Below, piece after piece: positions 36,738 through 48,299 of a stretch of DNA of 64,000 nt. Each line of letters starts with the position of its first letter. The first letter of the stretch is position 1. Source of the DNA: Tridacna crocea (taxonomy: Eukaryota > Mollusca > Bivalvia > Cardiida > Cardiidae); assembly GCA_943736015.1 (NCBI GenBank), contig OX031061.1:59340192-59404191 (forward strand), given 5' to 3'. The notes beneath the pieces were generated by a model. That model was given only the letters and a program-made list of their open reading frames with translations, did no database searches and had not been told where the DNA came from. Both the position numbers and the translations under genes were made by a program.

Positions 36738-36798
36738 AAAAAATCGTTCAACTGTATTAACCGTCGAAGAGGACCTCCCAGGCATTCGTCAGTATTAA
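36738..36798 (+). CDS. IgSF receptor tail cassette 1, alternative terminal exon b
   Basis: After a pyrimidine-rich acceptor (TGTCTTTTCGCTTCATAG) a 61 bp open stretch fits the phase 2 end of exon a and stops at TAA. It reads KNRSTVLTVEEDLPGIRQY. The same position in cassette 3 reads KMCSPVLSVEHDLSGIPQF and in cassette 2 KKCSPPLTDEYDLSGIPQF, so the block [TS]VL..E..DL.GI.Q is shared. Differences include silent third-position changes. It may be an alternative last exon. RNA evidence would decide whether it is used. Confidence 0.5.
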
Positions 36799-36879
36799 AT
36801 CGACAACTGTTCTTTTGTATTTTTAAATTTTATTTTGAGACAAGTTCTGTAACCTAAAAGAATATTGAGAATTTCAATG

Positions 36880-38620
36880 CAAATGATGAAAAATATAAGC
36901 TGATTTAGGATCTCCTTGTCGACATCCTCTACTGACTTTCTTTGCAATTATCTGAAAGAAAACCATTTATTTGTACGCATACCTCGGTTTTATGTAGAAA
37001 TAATTTAATCCACTCTTTGAACATTACCCCGAAATTAAAATATTCAAGCATTTTTTTTTTCAATAAAATCAAACGACAGAGGATCAAAGGCTTTTTCAAA
37101 ATCTATTAACATTAAAAGTCCAGGTATCCTATGTTCTTCACAATGTTGCATGATATCATCGACTGGACTTGTGTTTTCACCAATAAACCTGTCTCTTAAG
37201 AATCCAGTTTGGTCGCTTGATATGATATGATCCAAAACACATTTCATCCTATTTGCAATTCTCCCACATAAAAGCTTATACAGAACATTTAAAAGAGTGA
37301 TAGGTCTCCAGATTCTTTAAAAAAAAACTTTGTTTTTATTATCTTTTGGTATGCAAGTTATAGTCCCCAATTTAACGTTCGGTGAAAAGGATCTAGAAAT
37401 AAAAGCGTGATTTAATGCTCTGACAACAAAGTGACCTATCTTATTCCTGAACTCCTTATAAAACTTTGAAGTAAAACCGTCCTTTCCTGGGCTTTTATTA
37501 TTATTATTTTATTTTTCATGTTTTTCAATGTTTGTGTTACCTCATTGTATTGTAATAATCCTTTAAGTTCCTCCTTTTCCTTTTCGTCTAGCTTATTTGA
37601 ATAACATTTTATTTAAGTCTTCCTTTAAAGTGACGTCAATCAAATTGTTTGATTCATTATATAAAGTTTCATAGTATTGTTCCGCTTCTTTAAGGATTTC
37701 CACTTAATCACATAAATTATTGCCATCTTCTATTTCTATAAAAGAAATATTTTTTGATGCTGTATGTTGTTTTTCCAAATTACAGAAATATTTCGTCACT
37801 TTTTCTCAATTGTCGACCCAGTTTGCTCTAGACCTAATAAAAGAGCCATGTACCTTTTCTTTTTGTAAGTTTCCTAACTCTGATTGTAGTGAAGATAATC
37901 TATCTTTATTCGTTTCGTTTAAATTTGTCTCTAAAAAAGAAATTTTGTTTTCAATATGTTTTTTTCTCTCTTTCGTTTCAAAACTTAAAATGAAATTCCC
38001 CCCCCCCACCCCTGCATTTCCATAAACAATGTTTTCATAAAAAGTTGATCATCTATTAAGAATTGTAACTTTGAGTGATCAATATTGATGATAGTTTGTA
38101 TTATAGACTTGTAAACAGGATTCCAGGATAACGTTATTTATTTTTTCATTAATGAGATTAACATATTCTATGTCATTTAATAATGACATATTAAATTTCC
38201 AGTACCCTTCCTCCTGGTTTTGATTAGAAAACTGATCTGTTGTTCAAGTAAAGTGATAGAGTGGTCTGATTTATAGTTTACATCTATATTGGAATTTCTG
38301 AGGAAAGGACTTAAACTTTTTGTCGTTAAAAAGAAATCCAATCTCCCTCTCTGTAAAGATGAAAAGCTTTCCAAGTATACTTCCGAGTCTCCCCATGTAT
38401 CTGTCTAAATGGGTCCATATATGATTATTTTCAAATTCTCCCATGTAACCAGTATAGATAGATTACCATTAAATGCATTGTGTACGTAAATTTTATGATT
38501 GTGTGTTCTGAGTAATGTTTGTGTAGAAAGAATTAAAGAAAACGTGGGGTAGAATCTGTGTACATTTTGCGAGAGTGGAATAACTGTATACACGATTTTT
38601 TTTTTATACATAATACATTA
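36880..38620 (-). pseudogene. LINE pol fragment (endonuclease end to mid reverse transcriptase), broken
   Basis: Reading the minus strand from 38620 down: GRLDFFLTTKSLSP with YKSDHSI (C-terminal endonuclease motif), then IRSRANWVDN followed by a stop and EKVTKYFCNLEK. Next come NKSPGKDGFTSKFYKEF, RIWRPITLLNVLYKLL, ISSDQTGFLRDRFIGEN and LLMLIDFEKAFDPLSFDFI (RT motif A), and finally GCRQGDPKSAYIF near 36890. The catalytic YxDD motif is not reached. Several frame breaks and stops are present. It resembles L1/Tx1-type elements. It lies in the intron of tail cassette 1, opposite in direction to the receptor. Confidence 0.8.
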
Positions 38621-38905
38621 TTTCATGCTTTCCGGTAGGATATCGAGAAATAGCAGTGAAAATATTTTTCGATCTTACACTGGTACGACCAGTGAAAATA
38701 CCAATTTTCACGTTCTTGTTGCCTAGGTAAATTGCGCGTGCCTAACAACCAGATGGGAAATATGACGTCATAAACCTTACATTTCTCGCGCTTGACGTAA
38801 CGTTGCTATGCGGGAGGGGTACGCCACGGGGAATAACGGAAAAGAACTGTACTGAATGTTGATAAAGCTCCTCCCAGAAAGGGTTAAATGCATGAAATAA
38901 ATAGA

Positions 38906-39060
38906 ATATTTGTTTTTTTCGGTGAAAGATCGAAATTTATTTCATCTCGTGAACACCATCGGTAACATTTTCACTCGTGGCTGCGCCACTCGTGAAAATA
39001 TTACCGATGGTGTCCACTCGATGAAATAAATTTCGATCTTTCACCGCAGAAAACAAATAT
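38906..39060. repeat. Palindromic element of about 155 bp
   Basis: GGTGAAAGATCGAAATTTAT at the left faces ATAAATTTCGATCTTTCACC at the right. Inner parts CACCATCGGTAA/TTACCGATGGTG and ATTTTCACTCGTGGC/GCCACTCGTGAAAAT also pair. Flanking ATATTTGTTTT and AAAACAAATAT extend the arms. A related broken stretch (GTGAAAATATTTTTCGATC) lies at 38655-38675. Confidence 0.75.
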
Positions 39061-40049
39061 CCTTTATTTATTAACGGACCTCAATCGCAACTTTGAAACC
39101 TAAAGACCCGGCCGCCACCCAAAAGTTGGGTTTGGCCTTCGTTCTAGAATCAATTTAGGAAACAGGCCGTAGTAAACAAGTATGCGAATTATTTCTTTAC
39201 CAGCATTGTTTCAAAGGGTATTATTATCAAGACGCAAGAACTCCTGTTGATGAACAATGTTTCATACAAGTGCGCTCAATGGAATGAAAAGTAAATATCA
39301 AAATTAAAAAAAAAGGAGAAAGCCGTCAGAGGTCAGATAAAAGGTTGCATACACGGGCTAGTCGATTCCGGCACATACTGGCTGCAAGTTCAAGAATGTG
39401 AACCAAGATCAGACTGCATGTATATACTATAACCGCACAAAGTTTCATTAAATTCTGAATATGAAACAAGTAAAACTTTGTAGCAATCGTCTTTAATAAA
39501 TACATTTTTTCTGGTGGACAATTTTTTCTGTGTTTATACAGTGTTTACAGTGTTTATAATTTTTAACAATAAGAAGTAAAAATGGCACCTATCCGTGCTT
39601 ATTTCGTCAGAAAACAAGGATGTAGATGACAATGGCAGTAATTTTTTTCAAAGAAAAAAAAAAGGATACAAGGTCAGTAGACACAGTGGAAAAAGGAAAA
39701 ATTGCTCAAAACGAGTGAGTTTTCCTTTTTCAACAATAATTTTCAAATTTGAAACAGCTGAACTACGAAAACTTACAATTTCCTGCCTTTGTTTCCTTGT
39801 GTGGTGTGTAACGTCGTGTCCATAGTGTTTTGATTATTTCACGGGTACAGTTCACAGTTCCTTCTTTTTTCTTTATCAATACTACCCGAAGAAAGGTCTA
39901 CTTGTTTAAGTGCACCAATTTTAGGACCATATATGCAAAAAATACATAGAGTCACTTTCGATACACTATCCATAACAAAAGCACATGCGCAGTAAGATGC
40001 GTGCGAACATTCCTGATATACGTCACTTAGTTTGCCTGCTATCTTTCAG

Positions 40050-40098
40050 GTCAGATGTCAGTGAGGCGATTATTGGTATGTATTACGATAACTATTGA
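40050..40098 (+). CDS. IgSF receptor tail cassette 1, terminal exon c
   Basis: A 49 bp terminal exon after TGCTATCTTTCAG. It enters in phase 2, completing the last codon of exon a (GA+G), then reads SDVSEAIIGMYYDNY and stops at TGA. The two homologous exons (47866, 51289) are also exactly 49 bp. They read YEA where this one reads SEA, so a second tyrosine is lost in cassette 1. This one instead ends YYDNY, giving a YDN (YxN) motif. Phosphorylated YxN is the known Grb2 SH2 consensus; any such use here is inference. Confidence 0.75.
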
Positions 40099-43000
40099 TT
40101 CTGGTGTTCCTGAATGACAAAATTCCACCTTTTTCCTAATTTCCACTAAGCCTAATCGTTTGGTATTGCGGACTGCGAATTGCATAGATCAAGATCAGAC
40201 TGCAAAGAACATATGGTCTGATATTCGATACCTACCGTCTGCTTGTTCATGTAAATGAACAAGACACGTTTGCCTGTAAACGTGCCTAGGTCGTCTGATG
40301 AAAAAGACTATTTGAAAAGAAAATAAATGGCTTGAGAATTGGAATGTATATTATTGTTTTTAAACGTGAAAGTTATAACAGGACTGATGCTGCATATTTT
40401 TTTAATTATTATATCATATCTCTTTATATCTTTTTGCTTGGTCAATAAAAATCGTATAAATATTGAACTTATTTATTCGAAATTAGTGGCTTCTTTTTAG
40501 CTTCACAGAGTTTCCGTCGTGAGTGCGTTCACTCCAGTTTTAAGCATCTTCTTCTCTTAATCTTTTTAACCAATTTTGATGAAAGTTCACCGAAATGATC
40601 CCACCATAGCCATCTTTAACATTTATGGCTCAAGTAAAAAAAGAAAGTTAGGCTAAGGCCCAGGTCAAAAGAGGACCCTATCTTCAATCTTTTTTCAATC
40701 CATCTGGTAGAACAATTCAAATTGTACAGTGAGTTAGGATAGCCCATTAGAGTCACTTTAAGCATGAATGCCAGATCCGAAAGTGCAGATTTTTTTTATG
40801 CTAATAAACGCGCCTACCCAATATTTCCTATAATGTAAATTAAACTTTTCCTATATTCACAATAATGAAACAAACAATGAAATCCACTTTTATGTAAGAC
40901 TTATTTTAAATCAAGTCTGACCAATTTCACCTGGCAGAATGAATTGAAACCAATCTCTGAATTTTCAGTCTTAACATTGAACGTGTTTATATTTCTGGCC
41001 AGATTTATTCACAATTTTGACGTGAGCTACTAGGGCAGACATACAGGACAAAAATTAAGTACACTTATTGAGTTTTAGTATTCAGCACGTCAAAAATATT
41101 CTATGTATGAGTGAAACAGTATGATTTGTTATTGCACACTAACCTTTGATTTCGTTATTCCATTATATATTCACAACTGTAACGATAAGTATGCCAACAC
41201 TAAGATTTGTTACTCTAGTTCACTGATGCAATAGGGGATATAACTTGAAACAAGAGGGCCACGATGGCCTTGTATCGCTCCACTGGCTAATGAATAAAAA
41301 CACTACAAGCCAAACATTACATTTCTGGCCAACTGGTTTCAAACTTGAAGACATACAATAGGCTAAGGCCCAGGTCTTAAAGGGCCCTATTTTTATTTTT
41401 CTATCCATCTGTTACTCTATTTAGTGATGCAATAGGGGATATAACTTAAAACAAGAGGGCTTCGTATTGCTCCACTGGCTAATAAGTGAAAAATCTACAA
41501 GCCAAACATTACAACTCTGGCAAATTGGTTTCAAACTTGAAGACATACATTGTTTTCTATACAATCCTACGAGAAAGTTATGACCCCTGGGCAAAGCCAT
41601 TCTTTGACCACAAAGCTATAATTACTTGAATCCTTGTGGAGGTGCACAAAAAAAAAAGCCCCGTACTAAATAACACAGGTCTAGAATGTGTGGTTATAAG
41701 CAAAAAGTTTTTCCAAGTTTCCTGAAAAATGGCCCTGTAAAACATGAGACACATGAAACAAGGCTAAATTGTGTAGTCCTAAGCCTTATCATTTAGATCT
41801 ATTTGCAATCAATATACTCCGGGAAATATTTAAATTTTATGGTTTGCACACATAAGCTTAATTCAATGCATTTTCAGTAAGTAGGGTAACAAAATGTCGT
41901 CTGAAAAAAAATCTGCAGCATTTTTATTTCTGGCATCCACTCTCATTTGACTTCTTTATAGCCGTACTAGCACCTAGTACCAATGAATTTTTTCTACCAG
42001 ACGAATTGAAAAAAAAAAAGAATCTAGCTGTCCAGGCCTCAGACTAAGTTGTCATGACAACAAAGCAAAACACATTGAATACCTATACAAATCCTCCAGT
42101 CCGAAACCATAATGCCTATGGTTGTTACTTAATATAATAAACTTGTACCAGAGTTCTTGGTATATAAGCCCTTTCATCAAAATTGGACCACTCTGGGCTT
42201 CACACACTGATTTGTTGTCAGGAGAAATAGTCCTCTGGAAAATTACCCCCTGGAGATATCGTCTCGAAACTGCTAGAGGACGATTTATTTGGAGAACGTC
42301 TATGATACTGACATTGTTTATGCAACAAATTCCACACTAACAGTTTGTTGTTCACACCTGTCACGCTCGTCATAGATTGCTTGCACCTGTAAGATTTTTA
42401 TTTATTGATTTATTTATTCATTTTCTTTTTGTTTTAATTTTTTTAAAAAAATATGAAAAAGTAGTTATTCGGTCACTGAATCACTAGACAAGGGATTGTT
42501 TTTTTTTTTTTTATTTTAAATGTTTTAAATCATTATAAGTTTTCGTACACAGCTCTATCTTTTCCGGTCTCAGAAGATCTCCTCTTCTTTTCTGTCCGTC
42601 TTTCAATCACATGGCATAGGTTTTCATTGTGTTTTATAGTGGTTTTTCATTTGTAGATCTATCTCTCAATAAAAGAAATTTAACTTCGTGTGTGTGAGTG
42701 TTAATTGCATACTCTACAAAAAGCCGAATTTATGTTTTACAGTGGTTGGTTCAATTCTGTTCAATTTATTAATTCGGTCCCCGTATGAATATTAATTGAC
42801 TAAAATTCCTAGATTCTATATGTAAAGTTAACTTTTTTCTAGACAATTCCGTGTTCAAAGAAAGCAGAAAATATTAACTGAAAGGTTAGTTTAATTGAAA
42901 CATACACCACAACTTTTTCTGTACTTGCACATAATCTTTAATTTCAGAATAATCTTTTCTAGAAATATTGGAAACATAACTGAGAGGAGGAGATACAGGG

Positions 43001-43229
43001 ACACTTAACTAGGGCATTTTTCTTTTCCAGCATTTTTCTTAAGAAATGTTTTGTGCCCGGTGGTGATACCTTTTCATTTTAGCTACCTTGATATCTTTTA
43101 TAGAGCGACAGAAAGACTTTCATAAAAACGGAAACAACCTGATACTTACTTAATTTTTCGGTGACAGGATGAACCTTAAAAACAATAGTCACTAAAATTA
43201 GATAAACATAAAAACACAATTTCCCTTGC

Positions 43230-43234
<5 letters not shown>

Positions 43235-43278
<44 letters not shown>
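43235..43278. repeat. (GA)n microsatellite
   Basis: About 22 GA units. Reverse frames through it give a serine-leucine run and are not coding. Confidence 0.95.
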
Positions 43279-43281
<3 letters not shown>

Positions 43282-43611
43282 AGATGCGGACTCCTTATCA
43301 AAGTATTTAAACCGCGTAGAATGGCCGAATGATGGCTGTTATGCAATAATACATATTTTATAATTGGTTTAAAACCAAATAATAAAAAAAAAAAGTGATA
43401 GCTATCTGTGACAGGTGTGAACAGCAAACTATTAGTGTAAAATTGATTGCATAAACAATGACAATGTAATCGAATAGCTCTTGCATCAAGAAAACCGTAA
43501 CACAAAGTAAATGCTAAAGTACAAATAAAACTTCAAAAACGATTTCAAAGACAATTTTAATAGCAACATTGTATATGTTTTTTTTGTAATATGGGGACGA
43601 TTTCTCTAAAA

Positions 43612-43706
43612 CTTAATTTGGGGACGATTTCTCCAGAGAAATCATCGACAAGGAGGTTGGGACGATTTCTCCTGGGGACGATTTCTCCAGGGGACGACTT
43701 CTCCAG
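43612..43706. repeat. Short tandem GGGGACGATTTCTCC repeats
   Basis: The 15 bp unit GGGGACGATTTCTCC or a close variant occurs four to five times, once with an inverted half (GAGAAATCATCG). Confidence 0.7.
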
Positions 43707-45319
43707 CATCTACTGATTTCCATAGTGAATACTTCCATTTTTTCCCGAAACCATTAGGCCTAAAGCTACAAACATTTGGTGTATATTTACGTCTAATAGA
43801 GCTGTACCAAAAATCTTTAAATCATAGGCCTTTGGTCAAAATGAACTCTTCCGTGGGGGTTTCAACTTTAATTTTTGCTTCCATAGTAAAAATTTAGTAA
43901 AAGTTTCTGACCAGACGGTTTTAAGTAACGGATCCCTAATCGGATTCTTCAAATAATAGCTCTAGGATCTAACTTAGCCCTGGCCTAGGGGTTACAAGTT
44001 TTACATGGGCTGATATAGCTACTACTTAAAAAACATCTTCATGTCCCCAACCGTACGGACTATAGCTATCAAACCTGGCATGTAGATCAATCTAGCAGAC
44101 TTTTACCAAGATTGTCGCAATAAATACCCTAAAACTTTACTCTGCACCATAATCACGAATTTCACATGTACTTATACACTAAAAGCTACTCGAATACTCT
44201 TGTTACTCGAAGTCCAGGTGTTCCAAATTTTGTATGTAGCTTCATGTATTGGGCTTATAGCAAGATAGTAAAAGCTTCGGGTCAGTCGTAGGGGTGACGC
44301 AAATTACAGAGGTTTATAACGGTGATAAATTGAAAAAAGAAAATAGTAAACGAAATCAGTATGACTTATCCTCGCATACTGATCAAGAGAAAAGACTCCT
44401 ATTCCCTCATAACAGATAAATGCTGTTGTTACAATTTATCTCACTTGATTATTAGACTGAACAATAGCATGATGGATGGTTTTTATCGGATAAAAAATGT
44501 TCAGATTGAATTTAGAGAGATTCAGTTTACATTAATTGTTATGCTTAGATGAGTTGAATTTGAAGCGATATTTGTGTCAATCAGATTTTGATGCGGGAAT
44601 TTCACCTTTCCTGTTATTGAAAATATGTGTTTCTGCCACAAAAAACTTAGAAATTTCCTCCTCAAAGAACTCTATTTTAGGGAATGTTGATATTCGGTAT
44701 GACCGATTTTTTATTAGAATTGTTTGTTTATATCGACCTCATCTTTAAATTAGCAAAAATACATAAGGCATTTGAGGGGGGGGGTGGTATTAGGCTATTT
44801 TCCTCTATGACAATTACATTTTCCTATATAATTCTCTTAGTTTTTGTCTCAGTCAAAGTAAGTGTAACGCAGTATGCATTTTATTAAAATGAACTAGAGC
44901 GATACAGGGCCCTCATGACCATTTTGTTTAGTCTTACAATCTCTCCTGCATACCCATTACGACCTTTTTTTTTTTAAATCTAAACCACGTTTGATATAAT
45001 CATCGTGTAAAAATAAGCATTGTGTTTAACGTCTTACGTGACGTCATTTTATATATATCTACTTCTTTGACGGAAGTAAATCAGATTTAATTTATGGAAT
45101 CTTCCACTTGTGAATAATTTTTTTGTACATTATGACCTAAAATTTGCGATGTGTTGTCATTTGATAAAACGAATGTGTCATTCGTTGACCTTTGAGCATT
45201 TATTTTTCCATTAAAATCGTCTGCAAATATTTTAAGGTCTCCAAAAACTTCTGCGATAAGATTGTTCTAGACTCGTTCGAGAAATTGCATCAAAAATGTC
45301 AACTCTGGAAATGTTTCAG

Positions 45320-45392
45320 GCTATGAAAATGTCCCTAAGATTGCTTCAAGAGGTCAAGCTATAGTCAACGAACCGAGGGATGAACAGAACGG
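45320..45392 (+). CDS. IgSF receptor tail cassette 2, exon a
   Basis: A 73 bp exon after GGAAATGTTTCAG and before CGG|GTGAGT; phase 1 in, phase 2 out. Joined to the transmembrane exon it reads GYENVPKIASRGQAIVNEPR then DEQN. It keeps YENV, a YxN motif that is the known Grb2 SH2 consensus when phosphorylated. Upstream intron sequence (ACGTGACGTCATTTTAT, GATAAAACGAATGTG) matches that before the exon at 33203 and the exon at 50305, showing segmental duplication rather than exon convergence. Confidence 0.85.
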
Positions 45393-46078
45393 GTGAGTTT
45401 ATAGATATGATTCAGTGTTTACAAAATATTATGATAGACTGTACGCTAACTAATCCAACATCAAATTAAGATTATGGTCCATCAGATGGTCAATGAATGG
45501 TAACTTTTGGGCAAATGTAAGCATTCCTTTTGCAAGTATTCAGTTCATTCAAAGCTTACACTCGTATGGAAACCTTTATGACCATGAAGGACGTTAATCA
45601 TAATCTATTGATGATTGGATAACATCAAGTGTTTTACGAACGGTAATCAGAAAGTTTTCATTACCTCCCGCTAGATGGCATTCTAGAAATACTCATTTAT
45701 CTAATTTGGGCATCCTGGGTACAGAACCGAAGCACTTTCCTATGCGACAACCGTTACTTTGAATTTCACACTAAAATAAACGTTTACTCACTAAAACTAC
45801 CTCGTGCGATTCACTCAGCTATGATCAACAGTTTAGAGAAATCTTGGGCTAAAAAATGCCCGATTTTTCCTCAAACGTATTGATAAAAAACATTTTCTCC
45901 ATTGCTACTTTATAGCGCGTATTACTACAGTCTGCCCGATATCGGGGATAGTGATGCGTCATATAAGACAGGTCGAATCTTCGAAGAATATGACATGCGC
46001 AGACATGCGCAGACAACGGAAAGTTTTGTTTCGGAGCACAGGCATTTGTGTGTGTTTTTCTTTCTTCCTTTTTCACAG

Positions 46079-46254
46079 ACTCAGCTTCTTATGGAAAAAA
46101 AAAATGTTCACCTCCATTAACTGACGAATACGACCTCTCAGGAATTCCTCAGTTTAGTTCTCATATTTCCTTATCTGAAACAGCAAGGCCTTTACATATT
46201 ATTTTCGTTATAGGTGGGCGATCCAGGAGCAATCAGATTTTAATGTTTAAGTAG
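46079..46254 (+). CDS. IgSF receptor tail cassette 2, exon b copy (frame doubtful)
   Basis: After CTTCCTTTTTCACAG an open frame reads DSASYGKKKCSPPLTDEYDL then SGIPQFSSHISLSETA and ends at TAG at 46254. It is homologous to the exons at 36738 and 50699. However, the conserved frame here needs phase 1 entry, while exon a ends in phase 2. The A-run has ten As versus seven in cassette 3, and a TG is missing after it. With phase 2 entry a stop appears 15 codons in. It may be a broken copy or end early. Confidence 0.35.
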
Positions 46255-47499
46255 GTCATCGGTAACAGCACCAAATTGTTTAACAGTATTGATCAATTTC
46301 CTGGGATATAATAAATCAGTGAACATCCTTTAACCGAAATATTATTTGGCAGTAATGTAGTTCATTGATTCCTGAAAGCCACGGGTTAACTAGTAAACTT
46401 CTTTTGTTATTGTTCTATCAAGTGTCCGTATACGTCCCGGCAAGACTTCAACCGACGACTTTTTTGGGGGGACAAGTACTGTAACCAAAGAGTTGCCCAA
46501 GCATCAGTGCGTCGCATTGCAACGGAAATACAGGGTAGAAGAAATCCTAAAAGAACTGATTGAGATAATGATAAGGTTTGGGTTGATGAAGGTTATGGCT
46601 TTGCTATAGTTCGATTTTGCTGTTTTTTTCTAACTAGCATTAGATAAAAAATATATCACATTTTTCCTAATTGACGTTTTTTAAATAAAACTTAGCACAT
46701 ACAAAGCTCATCGTGTCTCAAGGAGATTACAGTAAAACCGATATGGGTCACCGTGCTCGATTCTAAGGCATCGAATCATGATTATACAGTTAAAAAATTC
46801 AGGTTATATTGGTTTAAGCACGGCTTTCTATAAAAAATTTAGTCAGTTAAACAGGTAAATTATCGGAAGATTATAGATATATTCACCATTCTAATCAAAT
46901 CATCTAGTTTTGCACATTCTAAAAGCCTGACTTTGAGCAAGGTAAATGAACAAATATTCTTGTTATATGTAGACCATTGAGTTAAAAAAGGGAAATAATT
47001 TGACGAATTAAGGGTTAATCCTTAATAAATACATACATGTACTTTCTGGTAGACAAATTTTTCTTAATGTGTCCACACTAATAGTTTTTAACAGTTTTTA
47101 TAATTCTCAACAATAAGAAAAGAAAAAACAGGTAGCTATTCGTGCTTTTTTCCTCAGAAAACAAGAATAAAGGTGACAATGGCAGTACAATTAAAAAAAA
47201 AAAAAACAAACATAAAACGATAAATGCTCAGTCGACATTGTGGGAAAAAAGAGAAATTGCTCAAAAAGAAACGACTTTTCCTTTTCCAAAATAATTTTCA
47301 AAGTTGGAACAGCTTTACTACCAACTTTTTAAATTTCCTGCCTGTGTTTGCTTGTTTGGTGTGTAGCGCCATGTCAGCCGTATTTTAATTATTTTACAGT
47401 GACAGTCCATAGATCCATTTTTTCCTCTTTACTATTAATACCCAAAGAAAGTGCTACTTCTTTCAGTGCACCAATTGCAGTATCATATATGCAAACGAT

Positions 47500-47768
47500 A
47501 TATGGCCTACAACACGTGAAAAGGTACATTCGGATATATGCGTAAAGTGTCGTCTTTGATCAGCCTGCGCAGTCCGCGCAGGCTAATCCGAGACGGCACT
47601 TTCCGTTTTAATGCCATTTTCTGTTTTGCGCATGTCTACTCTAGCACAAAATCTAATGTAGTCGTAAAGTGCCGTCTCGGATTAGCCTGCGCGGACTGCG
47701 CAGGCTGATCCGAGACAACACTTTATGCAGATGTCCGAATGTCCTTTTTCGCGTGTTGCACACCATAT
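47500..47768. mobile_element. Palindromic MITE of about 269 bp
   Basis: The outer inverted repeats ATATGGCCTACAACACGTGA and its imperfect complement at the right (CGCGTGTTGCACACCATAT) enclose two inner palindromes, AGCCTGCGCAGTCCGCGCAG and GCCTGCGCGGACTGCGCAGG. Each is followed by CTAATCCGAGACGGCACTTT or its reverse. The corresponding position in cassette 1 (near 39930) lacks this insert. Elements with this GCCTGCGCAG core are frequent in heterodont bivalve genomes (from memory). Confidence 0.75.
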
Positions 47769-47865
47769 AGGGCAAGTTTTATTTACTATCCATGACAAAA
47801 AACATGCGCGGTAGGATGCGCGAGAACATTTGTGATGAACGTAAAGTTTACCTTCTTTCTTTCAG

Positions 47866-47914
47866 AACCGATGCCTACGAGGCCATTATTGGTATGTATT
47901 TCGATAACTTTTGA
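47866..47914 (+). CDS. IgSF receptor tail cassette 2, terminal exon c
   Basis: A 49 bp terminal exon after TACCTTCTTTCTTTCAG, phase 2 in. The first base A completes the codon GGA, then TDAYEAIIGMYFDNF and TGA. It keeps the tyrosine of YEAI. YEAI is close to the pYEEI preference known for Src-family SH2 domains; use here is inference. Compared with the exons at 40050 and 51289, many differences are at third positions (TAC/TAT, GAG/GAA, GAT/GAC), supporting a constrained reading frame. Confidence 0.85.
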
Positions 47915-48299
47915 TCCTGGCGTTCCAGAATGGCAAAGTTGCATCTAGTTGTTCTAATCTTCACTAAGCCTCAACGTTTGGTATTGCAGGCTGTCAATGG
48001 CATAGATCAAGATCAGACTGTAAAGAACATACAGTCTGATCTTCGATCTCTGAGCGATGCCTGTACATGATAATGAATAAGATAAACCAGTCTGTAAACG
48101 TGCCTGGGTCATTTGATGAAATATAGACCAACTGAAATGAAAATAAATGGCTCGTTAATTGGAATATATATTACCTGTTTTGAACGTGTAAGTAAAAACG
48201 GTACTGATGCTGCATAATTTTCAGTTCATTATATCTTATCTCTTTTCGCCTGGTCGATAAGATTCGTATAAATATTGAACTGATCGAATTTGATAAGCT

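Larger units (their letters stand above)
40490..44931. repeat. Tandem-core element between cassettes 1 and 2
   Basis: The stretch begins near TTTCCGTCGTGAGTGCGTTC and ends GAGCGATACAGGGCCCTCAT then GACCATTTTGTTT. The inside shows decayed core units with CATTAGGCCTAAAGCTACAA, TTGGCATGTAGATCAATC-like text and GCCCTGGCCTAGGGGTTACA. Further insertions include AACAAGAGGGCCACGATGGC near 41250 and a second such end near 41453. It is homologous to 48300-49909, which lies at the same place between cassettes 2 and 3. No exon is supported inside. Confidence 0.55.

Noticed and set aside
43176..43505. 109-codon minus-strand ORF with a Ser-Leu run
   Set aside because: Produced by the (GA)n microsatellite.
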